Source of the DNA: Micrococcales bacterium
Lineage (GTDB): Bacteria; Actinomycetota; Actinomycetes; Actinomycetales; Dermatophilaceae
Reading direction: 5' to 3'
Length of the DNA: 22,661 nucleotides
Assembly (NCBI GenBank): GCA_003157445.1
Contig: PMJN01000043.1
Span: 9,338 to 31,998 of the forward strand
Under the pieces are notes generated by a model that had not been told where the DNA came from, did not search any database, and was given only the letters and a program-made list of their open reading frames with translations. Of this stretch, positions 14,422 to 22,002 are shown in pieces (position 1 is the stretch's first letter; each line of letters starts with the position of its first letter). The translations under genes were made by a program, and so were the position numbers.

Positions 14422-15739
14422 AGCCCCGATGAACCGAAATGTTCTCCTGGCTACGCTCATCGGCAATTTCACCGAATGGTTCGACTTCGCCGTCTATGGA
14501 GCGGTTGCCGTGACGCTGGGCAAGGTGTTCTTCCCCTCCCACGATCCCGTGGTTTCCCTGCTGTCCTCTCTGGGTGTCTTCGGTATCGCATTCCTGTTTC
14601 GCCCGCTCGGCGGTGCGGTCCTGGGTTCGATCGGGGATCGATTCGGCCGTCGTGTGGCCCTGTCCGCGGCGATTGTCGGCATTAGCGCGGCCACCACGCT
14701 GGTCGCGTTGCTCCCCTCTTACGCCCAGATCGGCTTCTGGGCACCGTTGCTGCTGATCTCTCTCCGCTGCATTCAGGGGGTCTCTGCCGGAGGCGAATGG
14801 ACCACGGCCGGTGCGTTCCTCGCCGAATATGCTCCGCCGGAGCGTCGCGGATTTTGGCTCAGCGCGATCTCGGTGTCCGCCGGACTTGCCCTCGCATCGG
14901 GCAGCGTCTCGGTGTTGCTCCTGCAACTCAACCTCACCCCAGAGGCAATGCAGACGTGGGGCTGGCGCATCCCGTTCCTGGTCGCAGCACCACTCGGTCT
15001 AGTCGGTCTGTATCTGCGGCTGCGGCTGGACGAGACACCGGTCTATCGAGAGCTCCGCGAAAGGCAACACGTCGCGAAAACACCCTTGCGTGATGCGCTC
15101 CGGGATCAGAAGAGGGAAATAGGTCTGGCCTTTGTCTGCGCGAGCATCACCGGCATGGGGCTGTACTACTTCGCGACCTACTTCGTCAACACCCTGTCGA
15201 CCGGAAGCATCGGTCGCACCAACGCACTCTTGATCAGTGCGGTCTCAATGCTGGTGTACGTAGCCCTCTGCCCCGTGGCCGGGGCCCTTTCAGACCGCAT
15301 CGGACGGCGCCCGATCTACATCGGTGGGTGCGTCGCCCTGGTGGTGTTGGCGTGGCCGATCTTCGCTCTTGTGAGCACGGGCAGTGCGCTGCTGGCGCTG
15401 CTCGGACTGCTCCTATTCGCCATCCCACAGTCCGCGTTGAACTCGATGGTGTCGGTGACCTTGGTGGAACTGTTCCCACCGCAGACCCGCTCGAGCGGCG
15501 CTTCCCTCGCCTATGGTCTGGGACTTGGCCCGATCGCGGGAAGCGCCCCGCTGGTGGCCACCGCATTGTTGATCGGCACCGGCACCTATTTGGCTCCAGC
15601 GGCGTATCTCGTTGCGTTTGCCTTGGTCGCGGCCGTGGTCCTGTTCAAGTTCCTTCCTGAAACCCGTGGACGGTCGCTGGTGAACGAAACGTCAGCAGTG
15701 GCGGCAGAGCAAGCCCAGCTGGTTGGGTCAGCGGCGTGA
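14408..15739 (+). CDS. MFS permease, metabolite:H+ symporter (MHS) type
   Basis: ATG 14408 follows AAGGAAC (14395-14401) and gives 443 aa with 12 predicted hydrophobic segments. The opening NFTEWFDFAVYGAVAV, followed by FGIAFLFRPLGGAVLG and GDRFGRR, is the hallmark of the MHS family (KgtP, ProP and ShiA relatives), whose members import organic acids with protons. It lies inside the degradative operon between the CMD-like and racemase genes, so it probably brings in the carboxylic acid used by the pathway. A longer frame starting at 14267 is rejected because it overlaps the upstream gene and adds non-family sequence. Confidence 0.9.
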   Translation: MEPTKAPMNRNVLLATLIGNFTEWFDFAVYGAVAVTLGKVFFPSHDPVVSLLSSLGVFGIAFLFRPLGGAVLGSIGDRFGRRVALSAAIVGISAATTLVALLPSYAQIGFWAPLLLISLRCIQGVSAGGEWTTAGAFLAEYAPPERRGFWLSAISVSAGLALASGSVSVLLLQLNLTPEAMQTWGWRIPFLVAAPLGLVGLYLRLRLDETPVYRELRERQHVAKTPLRDALRDQKREIGLAFVCASITGMGLYYFATYFVNTLSTGSIGRTNALLISAVSMLVYVALCPVAGALSDRIGRRPIYIGGCVALVVLAWPIFALVSTGSALLALLGLLLFAIPQSALNSMVSVTLVELFPPQTRSSGASLAYGLGLGPIAGSAPLVATALLIGTGTYLAPAAYLVAFALVAAVVLFKFLPETRGRSLVNETSAVAAEQAQLVGSAA

Positions 15740-16827
15740 ACCTGCCGCTGAACGGACTGAAGGTAGTCGAATTCGCGGGGTTAGGTCCTGCCCCTTTCGC
15801 GACCATGTTGTTCGCGCAGGCCGGCGCTTCAGTCCTCCGCGTCGACCGGCCGGGCAGTCGACCGGCCTCGGGAATCCTGGCCGGTGGTCGACCAACCGTG
15901 TCGCTCGACCTGAAAACAAATTCAGGCATAGATCAGGCGCGGGCGTTGATCGAGGAGTGCGATGTGCTCCTGGAAGGGTTTCGACCAGGAGTCATGGAGC
16001 GTCTCGGACTAGGCCCCGATGCGTGTATGGCGATGAATACTGGGCTGGTCTACGGCCGGGTGACGGGATGGGGTCAGGAGGGTCCTCGAGCGCAAGAGGC
16101 CGGACACGACATTAACTACCTAGCGTTGACGGGGGCGCTGCGTTCGATCGCCCGGAACGGTCACGCGCCCGTGCCGCCGCTGAACCTTGTTGGCGACTAT
16201 GGCGCCGGGGGGATGCTGTTGGCGTTCGGTGTACTGCTCGCGCTGCAGGAGCGCTCCGCCTCCGGGGTGGGGCAGGTCGTCGACGCGGCCATGGTTGACG
16301 GGGTGAGCCTGCTCATGGCCGGCATCTGGAATCGCCGCGCTCAGGGCGACTGGTCCGAGGAGCCGGGCACCAACGACATCGACTCCGGGGCCCCGTTCTA
16401 CGACGCGTATCGCACCGCAGACGGTGAATACATGGCGGTAGGCAGCTATGAGCCACAGTTCTACGCGCGGCTGCTGCAAGGTCTGGATCTCGACTCTGGC
16501 GAACTCGGTGACCAATGGGACCGGTCGCGGTGGCCCCACCTCAAACAGGTCATTGCCGATCGATTCGCCACCGGCACCAGGCACGAGTGGACAATGCGAT
16601 TCGCTGACCTTGACGCGTGTGTCACACCAGTGCTTTCGATGGCCGAAGCCGTTCAGGACTCCCACATCACGGCCCGAGCAACGCTGACGACCGGCGCTGA
16701 TGGACCCCAGCCGGGACCGACTCCCCGCCTGAGCAGAACACCACTGATCACGGCGTCAACTAGCGAATCCAACCTCGTGGAGTTCACTCAGGCTCTCAAT
16801 TCCTGGAGAGCACTCTGCCCAACGTGA
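15736..16827 (+). CDS. Alpha-methylacyl-CoA racemase (AMACR/MCR) of the family III CoA-transferase fold
   Basis: The 363-aa protein starts at GTG 15736, overlapping the permease stop (GTGA). The racemase residues known from mycobacterial MCR (H126, D156, E241) are all present at a constant offset of two: H124 in EAGHDINY, D154 in LVGDYGAG and E239 in SYEPQFY. This favours an alpha-methylacyl-CoA racemase over a CoA-transferase, although both share the fold. The enzyme interconverts (R)- and (S)-2-methylacyl-CoA so that a stereospecific acyl-CoA dehydrogenase can act. Its presence suggests the substrate acid is branched or substituted at C2. It is the last gene of the main overlapping operon; a 167-bp gap follows. 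Confidence 0.88.
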   Translation: MNLPLNGLKVVEFAGLGPAPFATMLFAQAGASVLRVDRPGSRPASGILAGGRPTVSLDLKTNSGIDQARALIEECDVLLEGFRPGVMERLGLGPDACMAMNTGLVYGRVTGWGQEGPRAQEAGHDINYLALTGALRSIARNGHAPVPPLNLVGDYGAGGMLLAFGVLLALQERSASGVGQVVDAAMVDGVSLLMAGIWNRRAQGDWSEEPGTNDIDSGAPFYDAYRTADGEYMAVGSYEPQFYARLLQGLDLDSGELGDQWDRSRWPHLKQVIADRFATGTRHEWTMRFADLDACVTPVLSMAEAVQDSHITARATLTTGADGPQPGPTPRLSRTPLITASTSESNLVEFTQALNSWRALCPT

Positions 16828-16880
16828 CAAGCCTCTGGAGGCGGCGCGCATGTGAGTGATTCGGCTCCACCGCCCGGTGA

Positions 16881-16921
16881 GCCGTCGTCCAGCGTGGGTC
16901 TTGGGACCCACGAAGGACGGC
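16881..16921 (+). terminator. Two-tier hairpin between racemase and acyl-CoA dehydrogenase genes
   Basis: GTGGGTC (16894-16900) pairs with GACCCAC (16905-16911) around a TTGG loop, and an outer GCCGTC (16881-16886) pairs with GACGGC (16916-16921). There is no T tract, so it may be a weak terminator, an RNA-processing stem or an operator. It marks the boundary between the two transcription units. Just after it, GACGCGC and GACGCGCAC repeat near 16968-16980 ahead of the next RBS. Confidence 0.4.
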
Positions 16922-16994
16922 CGGCCACACAAGACAGCAATCAATTGCAGTCACCGACGATGACGCGCGTGACGCGCACAACTAGGAGATTCAC

Positions 16995-18161
16995 ATGGAA
17001 GGCCTGATCGACGAGGAGCGCGAGATCGTCAAGATCGTCCGGGAGTTCGTGGACCGGGACGTGAAGCCTGTGGTTCAGGAGCTGGACCACGCCAACACCT
17101 ACCCCGAGAAGCTCATCGAGACGATGAAGCAGATGGGCATCTTCGGGCTGGCCATCCCGGAGCCGTGGGGCGAGGCAAGGGTGAGCACGCCCTGCTACGT
17201 CCTGGTCACCGAAGAGCTCTCTCGCGGTTGGATGAGCCTGGCTGGGGCCATGGGCGGTCACACCGTGGTCGCCAAACTGATCCAAAGCTACGGCACGCAG
17301 GAGCAGAAAGACGGGTACCTGCCCCGGATGGCCACGGGGGAGCTGCGGGCCACGATGGCGTTGACCGAGCCCGGCGGCGGGTCCGACCTGCAGGCGATGA
17401 CCACGACCGCAAAGCGGGACGGGGACGAGTACGTGATCAACGGGTCCAAGACCTGGATCTCCAACGCCCGCAAGTCCGACCTGCTCGCCCTGCTTGTCAA
17501 GACCGACCCGGCGGCCCGCCCGAAACACAAGGGGGTCTCGATCCTGCTGGTCGAGAAGACCCTCTCCACTCCTGGCTTTACGCTTTCGCGCGACCTGCCC
17601 AAGCTTGGCTACAAAGGTGTGGAAAGCTGCGAGATCGCCTTCGAGCAGATGCGCGTGCCGGTCTCCTGCCTGCTTGGGGAGGCTGAGGGCACCGGCTTCG
17701 CCCAGATGATGCGCGGGCTCGAGGTCGGCCGGCTGCAGGTGGCCGGCCGTGCGCTCGGGGTCGGGAGGGCGGCGCTGGAGGACTCCATGAGGTACTCCCA
17801 GGAGCGGGAGAGCTTCGGGGTCCCGATCTGGAAGCACCAGTCGATCGGCAACTACCTGGCCGAGATGGTCACCAAGCTGACCGCCGCCCGTCAGCTGACG
17901 TTGTATGCCGCGCGCAAGTTCGACTCGGGCCAGCGCGCCGACATGGAGGCCGGCATGGCGAAATTGTTCGCCTCCGAGGCGGCCATGCAGATCGCCCTGG
18001 ATGCGGTGCGTATCCATGGAGGCTACGGCTACTCCACCGAGTTCGACGTCGAGCGCTACTTCCGCGACGCACCGTTGATGATTGTCGGTGAGGGCACCAA
18101 CGAGATCCAGCGCAACGTCATCGTCCGACAGCTGATCAAACGTGGAACGGTAGCGCCCTGA
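16995..18161 (+). CDS. Acyl-CoA dehydrogenase
   Basis: ATG 16995 follows AGGAG (16984-16988) and gives 388 aa, the usual size. FAD/substrate motifs are visible: ALTEPGGGSD (about 123-132), TWISNARKSD, and the C-terminal RIHGGYGYSTEFDVERYFRD. The catalytic base position is E366 in VGEGTNEIQ, as in short- and medium-chain members. It should make the alpha,beta-double bond in an acyl-CoA, passing electrons to ETF. It opens the second transcription unit, separated from the CitE-like gene by a single base. With the racemase it fits dehydrogenation of a 2-branched acyl-CoA; a dicarboxylyl-CoA substrate is also possible. Confidence 0.92.
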   Translation: MEGLIDEEREIVKIVREFVDRDVKPVVQELDHANTYPEKLIETMKQMGIFGLAIPEPWGEARVSTPCYVLVTEELSRGWMSLAGAMGGHTVVAKLIQSYGTQEQKDGYLPRMATGELRATMALTEPGGGSDLQAMTTTAKRDGDEYVINGSKTWISNARKSDLLALLVKTDPAARPKHKGVSILLVEKTLSTPGFTLSRDLPKLGYKGVESCEIAFEQMRVPVSCLLGEAEGTGFAQMMRGLEVGRLQVAGRALGVGRAALEDSMRYSQERESFGVPIWKHQSIGNYLAEMVTKLTAARQLTLYAARKFDSGQRADMEAGMAKLFASEAAMQIALDAVRIHGGYGYSTEFDVERYFRDAPLMIVGEGTNEIQRNVIVRQLIKRGTVAP

Positions 18162-18162
18162 G

Positions 18163-18999
18163 ATGACCGAGCCGGACTCAACCCGCGCCAGCTGTTCGGC
18201 TGCCACGGCGAGAACCCTGTTGTTCGTGCCGGGCAACCGGCCGGAGCGGTTCGCCAAGGCCGCCGCGACGGCTGCGGACCTGGTCATCGTCGACCTCGAG
18301 GACGCGGTGCCGGACGAGGACAAGGCGAGCGCGCGCGACGCGGTGGCGCAATGGCTCAGCGCAGATGGTCGGGCCGCGGTCCGCGTCAATGGCACCAAAA
18401 GCAGTGACTACCAACAGGATGTGGCGACACTGGCTGGCCTTCCTGGGTTGCGGGCGGTGGTGGTTTCCATGGCCGACGACCCGGCAGCGCTGATCGCCCT
18501 GCATCAACGGCTGGGCCAGGACGTGGAGATCGTGCCGCTGGTCGAGACTGCGCTGGGCATCGTGAAAGCTGTTGAGCTTGCCGCTGTTCCAGGCGTTAGC
18601 CGTCTGGCGTTCGGGCACCTCGACTTCGCAGCTGACATCGACTCCTCGATCGAGGACGAGGCAATGCTCATGGCGCGCTCGTTACTCGTGGTCGCCTCCC
18701 GGGCGGCGGGGTTGCCAGGCCCAGTCGACGGGGTCACCACCGCCCTGGATGATCCGGTGGCATCAGGTTCTGACGCGGCCCGGGCTCGCAGCCTGGGTTT
18801 TGCGGGGAAGCTCTGCATCCACCCCAGCCAGGTGGAGGCCGTCAATGCAGCGTTCAGCCCCAGCACGCAGGAGATCGCGTGGGCGCACCTCATCATCGAG
18901 GCGTCCACCGCCGGGGGAGCGGTGCGCGTCGATGGTCACATGGTTGACGCCCCCGTCATCCTCAAGGCACGCGCCATCCTCGTCCGAGCACAGGAGTGA
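18163..18999 (+). CDS. CitE-like (HpcH/HpaI superfamily) acyl-CoA lyase
   Basis: The 278-aa protein starts one base after the dehydrogenase stop. It has LFVPGNRPERF (20-30), VIVDLEDAVP (41-50), R74 in VRVNG, E128 in PLVETALGI, D154 in FGHLDFAADI and GKLCIHPSQV, all as in CitE-like enzymes. Members cleave or form malyl-, methylmalyl- or citramalyl-CoA-type 3-hydroxyacyl-CoAs with a divalent metal. The strand usually ending in PK (VVLPK) reads VVVSM here, so substrate binding may differ. Next to an itaconyl-CoA-hydratase-like gene it could act as a citramalyl-CoA-type lyase releasing a 2-oxo acid. Sequence alone does not settle the product. Confidence 0.85.
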   Translation: MTEPDSTRASCSAATARTLLFVPGNRPERFAKAAATAADLVIVDLEDAVPDEDKASARDAVAQWLSADGRAAVRVNGTKSSDYQQDVATLAGLPGLRAVVVSMADDPAALIALHQRLGQDVEIVPLVETALGIVKAVELAAVPGVSRLAFGHLDFAADIDSSIEDEAMLMARSLLVVASRAAGLPGPVDGVTTALDDPVASGSDAARARSLGFAGKLCIHPSQVEAVNAAFSPSTQEIAWAHLIIEASTAGGAVRVDGHMVDAPVILKARAILVRAQE

Positions 19000-19001
19000 A
19001 C

Positions 19002-19847
19002 ATGAGCCAGAACCCCCAGAGCGTGGTCAGGACGGAGCTGATCACACCGGGGCCGTCGGAGGCGCTGGCTAACCTGTTCGGCACCGACCTCCCGACCGGT
19101 GACCTGCCCACGCTGTGGCACTGGATCTACCTGTTGGAGAAGCGTCCCCACGCCGACCTCGGTCCTGACGGGCACCCCACATTCGGTATCCCCGCCCCGC
19201 CTGGCCCGGGTAAGAGGCGGATGTTTGCCGGTGGCCGGGTGAGCACGCTGGAGCCGCTGGCCTTCGGCGTGCCCGCGACCAGAACCACCTGGGTCGCCGA
19301 TACCAAGCAGAAGCAGGGCAGCACCGGACCGCTCACCTTCGTCACGGTCCGCAACGAGTATGCCCAGGACGGCCGGGTCTGCATCGTCGACGAGAACGAC
19401 ATCGTCTATCGCACACCGGCATCGAGCCTCTCCGTCCAGGCTGGTGCCCTCACGTCAGCATCGCTCGAGCCCTCGCCGCCGCTCCTGCGCGAGCCCGCCT
19501 TGAAGCTCAATGCCGACGAGGCGCTGCTTTTTCGTTTCTCGGCCCTGACGTACAACGCCCACCGGATCCACTACGACCACAACTGGGCTCGGCAGGAGGG
19601 TTACAGCGACCTGGTCGTCCATGGTCCCCTGCAGGCCATGATGATGGGCGAGCTGATACGCCGCTGCGGCGATGGCCTGATCGGCAAGGTGTTCGCCTAC
19701 CGGCTCATTTCGCCGATGATCGGCACCCAGACCTTCACCGTGCTCGCCGGGGCGGACGGGGTCAACGCCACGGTCGAGGTCCGTGACGCGCACGGCACCG
19801 TCACTGCGGTCAGCACTGTCGGCCCGATCGACCCGGACCAGGAGTGA
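19002..19847 (+). CDS. MaoC-type hydratase, itaconyl-/mesaconyl-CoA hydratase-like
   Basis: ATG 19002 has GGAG (18993-18996) at a good distance; GTG 18996 is an in-frame alternative overlapping the previous stop. The 281-aa protein has a degenerate N-terminal hot-dog half (1-150) and a C-terminal MaoC half with FRFSALTYNAHRIHYD (about 178-192) and VVHGPL (206-211). That architecture matches FAS1-like dehydratase-domain proteins such as mesaconyl-C4-CoA and itaconyl-CoA hydratases. It would hydrate the enoyl-CoA made by the dehydrogenase, giving the 3-hydroxyacyl-CoA for either the SDR pair or the CitE-like lyase. It is packed directly behind the CitE-like gene. Confidence 0.88.
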   Translation: MSQNPQSVVRTELITPGPSEALANLFGTDLPTGDLPTLWHWIYLLEKRPHADLGPDGHPTFGIPAPPGPGKRRMFAGGRVSTLEPLAFGVPATRTTWVADTKQKQGSTGPLTFVTVRNEYAQDGRVCIVDENDIVYRTPASSLSVQAGALTSASLEPSPPLLREPALKLNADEALLFRFSALTYNAHRIHYDHNWARQEGYSDLVVHGPLQAMMMGELIRRCGDGLIGKVFAYRLISPMIGTQTFTVLAGADGVNATVEVRDAHGTVTAVSTVGPIDPDQE

Positions 19848-20149
19848 GGTAGGCGGCTATGGCCTTTGCCGTTTCGCTTGAGGCCATCTTGGCGTCGTGC
19901 TCGATTTCCGCGGCTGGAACCCGCGACGGGGGAATCGACTTCCAGACCTTGACCGCCCGGCGCGTCTTCCGGGTACGGGAAGGACAAGAGCTGTGGTTGG
20001 AGCTAATGCGGCAAGGGGATCGGGTCTCGGTCAAGCCGCACCCTCGCTGCCGGATGCCCCTGCTGTCATGTGATGCACTCCCACGGCCTCCCCCAGACGT
20101 AGTCAGCAACAGTCAGAAAAGGTACCCCCAGGACGTCAAGGAGAAGATT
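19848..20149. other. 302-bp gap before the NIPSNAP gene
   Basis: The NIPSNAP frame stays open back to 19859, but the added ~97 residues show no family resemblance. The only good ribosome-binding site is at 20137-20144. No RNA gene, hairpin or clear promoter was recognised. The stretch could hold a promoter for the last gene or the scar of a lost one. Confidence 0.4.
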
Positions 20150-20758
20150 ATGCTTTATGAACTGACTACGATTTCCAGCCCTCCGCTGGAACAAACCGCC
20201 GTCTCTGCCGCTGCGCGCAACTGGGTTCTGGATGGGGAAGGTCGGCTCCTGGGCGCCTGGCGCACGGAACTCGGTGAACTCTTCCAGATCAAGCTACTGC
20301 GCGGCTTTGAGACCGCCGAAGAGCTCGAAAAGGAACGGCTGCGCGCGCTCATGAGCGCCCATCCATTTAGTATCGATGACCCGTCCAGCCGATTGAGCAT
20401 GGAGCGGTACGCGCGCTTCCCTTTCCTGCCCGACGTCGAGCCGCTGGCATTGGGAGGATTCTATGAATTCCGGACTTATCATCTGAAGCCGGGTGGCCTG
20501 GCACCGACTCTGGCGGCATGGGAGCAAGCCATTGGTCCCGCTCACGACTACAGCCAGCATCTGGTGGTCAATATGCATGCTCTGGATGGCCCGCCCCGGA
20601 TCACCCACATCTGGGGCTTTTCCAGCCTGGAGGAACGCGCTGCGTTACGCGAACGCCACTACGCCGACGGCCTGTGGCCACCAAGGGGCGGTCCACAACA
20701 GATTGCAAGGGCCACATCAACGATCTGCATTCCGGAAGAGTACTCACCGCTTAAGTGA
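20150..20758 (+). CDS. NIPSNAP family protein
   Basis: ATG 20150 has AAGGAGAAG just upstream and gives 202 aa. The protein has two ferredoxin-like NIPSNAP halves. The second is clearest: ALGGFYEFRTYHLKPGGLAP at about 102-121, followed by HIWGFSSLEERAALRERHY. NIPSNAP proteins have no fixed bacterial reaction but recur in aromatic and terpenoid degradation clusters. It is the last island gene, downstream of the MaoC-like gene after a 302-bp gap, and may have its own promoter. A role in binding or converting a pathway intermediate is inferred from position only. Confidence 0.75.
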   Translation: MLYELTTISSPPLEQTAVSAAARNWVLDGEGRLLGAWRTELGELFQIKLLRGFETAEELEKERLRALMSAHPFSIDDPSSRLSMERYARFPFLPDVEPLALGGFYEFRTYHLKPGGLAPTLAAWEQAIGPAHDYSQHLVVNMHALDGPPRITHIWGFSSLEERAALRERHYADGLWPPRGGPQQIARATSTICIPEEYSPLK

Positions 20759-20929
20759 GGCCATCCGTTCCGGCCAGACTCACAGGACAAGCCCAAGATC
20801 AGGGGAAACCGACGACGAGAAGTCGTTGCCCGGCAAGGGAAAAAGCCGTGTCTTCGGATCGTGCGGCTGCTGTTCGCGGCCGCTGCCGACCGCCGGGGTG
20901 TGACCGCTCACCGCCCCGGCGCGTTGGAG

Positions 20930-21363
20930 CGGGTCAGCTGCTGGATGACTTCCGCGACACCGGACGACGCCAGAGCGTGACTGAGGCCTGCCTGGGTCGA
21001 CGTCCTCGACGAGCTACAGCTGACCGAACTGGTCTGTTCCATCGCGTTGGTCTGTCCGCTCTGGGAGGCGCGACCATCCTGGCCGAGAACGTCGACCTGA
21101 CCCGCTTCGCCAGCGCCCGGGCCGTGGTCAAACACTCCGGCCTGGCTCCACGGGAGAAGACCAGCGGAACCTACACCGGCCGCACCAGGCTGACGTTCGT
21201 GGCTTGGCTCCTGCCCCGACCGGAGGCCGAGGCACGCATCTCGACCAACGGCCGCAGACGTCCTCTTGTCGGCAATATGTGGGTGGCCATGCTCTGGTCC
21301 CGCGTCCGAGTTCTCAGGTGTCGCCCCGGCCGCGGTGACCGTGACGGCTACTTCGCCCGGCTC
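20930..21363 (+). pseudogene. IS110-family transposase remnant (C-terminal part, frameshifted)
   Basis: The Transposase_20-like C-terminal region is recognisable in pieces: QLLDDFRDTGRRQ in one frame (from about 20935), then VDVLDELQLTELVCSI in another (from 20996), then GLSALGGATILAENVDLTRF and ARAVVKHSGLAPRE back in the first (from 21049). At least two frameshifts are needed. The N-terminal DEDD domain is missing, and the end after about 21196 no longer follows the family. It is a dead relic beside the right attachment-like repeats. Confidence 0.78.
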
Positions 21364-21412
21364 TAGCGGAATTGAGTTAGAGCACATGGAACAGGCTGTG
21401 GATCCGTCACGA

Positions 21413-21431
21413 TGTGCCACAAATGTGCCAC
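21413..21431 (-). repeat. Paired TGTGCCAC motif (third copy)
   Basis: TGTGCCACAAATGTGCCAC is identical to 21803-21821 and near-identical to 5621-5639. On the minus strand it encodes VAHLWHI in this copy. It lies on the outer side of the IS110 relic and just before right repeat A. Confidence 0.55.
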
Positions 21432-21487
21432 AGGGCCACTGCCGAGGGGCAGTTCCTGGCAGATCACAGGGGCGGCTCCAAGCCGCT

Positions 21488-21547
21488 GACCTGCGCAAAC
21501 ACCGCTTGGCGTCACCAGGCCCGAACCGATGACCTGCGGATTCAAAA
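21488..21547 (-). repeat. Right repeat A: tRNA-3'-end-like relic
   Basis: Direct partner of 5337-5396 (53 of 60 identical, same orientation). It starts with GACCTGCGCAAACACCGCTT in both copies and ends in GGATTCAAAA. As on the left, no tRNA 5' half is present. It is followed by further TGTGCCA-type strings (21585-21592). Confidence 0.65.
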
Positions 21548-21662
21548 TGAAGAGACTCCTTGTCGCCTCGCCATGTGGCACAAGATGTGCCATTTTCTCG
21601 TGATCAGGGATGGTGCCAGATCATCTGAGGCGGTCTGCAGGCCTCTGACCTGCACAAACACT

Positions 21663-21706
21663 GGTGGGCCCCGTCGGGCTCGAACCGACGACCTACGGAT
21701 TAAAAG
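21663..21706 (-). repeat. Right repeat B: tRNA-Lys-like 3' half (candidate attR)
   Basis: Direct partner of 5481-5524, with one difference in 44 bases (C versus T in GACGACYTACGG). It keeps the T-arm TTCGAGC loop and GGGGCCCACC end of a lysine-type tRNA on the minus strand, without the 5' half. It is the outer right boundary marker of the ~16-kb island. Confidence 0.75.
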
Positions 21707-21822
21707 AGCGATCAAAACCCGCTTGGAATGCTCGCGATCGGCCGTTTCGTGCGTGGTTGATTGACGCTGGCTGACTCGGTTGGACAGCGTTTCTCACTCT
21801 TGTGTGCCACAAATGTGCCACG
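21707..21822 (-). repeat. Extension of right repeat with AHLWHT-coding motif
   Basis: Imperfect match to 5525-5640, ending in TGTGCCACAAATGTGCCAC at 21803-21821. The minus strand reads MAHLWHTRVRNAVQPSQPAS, paralleling MAHLWHTRVEKGVHQCQPAS in the left copy, so the similarity holds at the protein level too. This suggests the segment was once coding. Confidence 0.5.
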
Positions 21823-21835
21823 AGGCTCGGTCGGA

Positions 21836-21866
21836 GATCGGCGCCGATCCCAAGTGCACCGGTGCA
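21836..21866. repeat. Two adjacent perfect palindromes
   Basis: GATCGGCGCCGATC (21836-21849) and TGCACCGGTGCA (21855-21866) are each perfectly self-complementary and lie 5 bp apart, just outside the right repeat. They could be protein-binding sites, or chance in GC-rich DNA. No gene start lies close by. The following stretch to 22002 shows no gene. Confidence 0.3.
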
Positions 21867-22002
21867 AAGGATCGCCTGCGGCATGCCGTCAGCATAATTC
21901 GCATTCAGTGAGCAAGGCCGGGATGGTTAAGGTCGGGCGGGTCGCTGTGACGTCAGCCGATCCGCCGCGATGGAGGGCGTCAACTAGCGGCCCATGGGTT
22001 CG

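Noticed and set aside
15736..16827. BbsE/BbsF-type succinyl-CoA-dependent CoA-transferase
   Set aside because: The protein carries all three racemase residues of MCR at matching positions (H124, D154, E239), and the island already has an acyl-CoA ligase for activation. It is also a single subunit, not a pair.
16941..18398. Long minus-strand frame of 485 codons
   Set aside because: It is the antisense shadow of the acyl-CoA dehydrogenase gene, a common artefact of GC-rich codon bias.
19859..20149. N-terminal extension of the NIPSNAP protein
   Set aside because: The only strong ribosome-binding site precedes 20150, and the extension does not resemble the family.
21414..21764. Frame with RARTDDLRIK-type residues
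   Set aside because: This peptide pattern is the well-known spurious translation of tRNA 3' ends; similar strings occur at 5183-5521.
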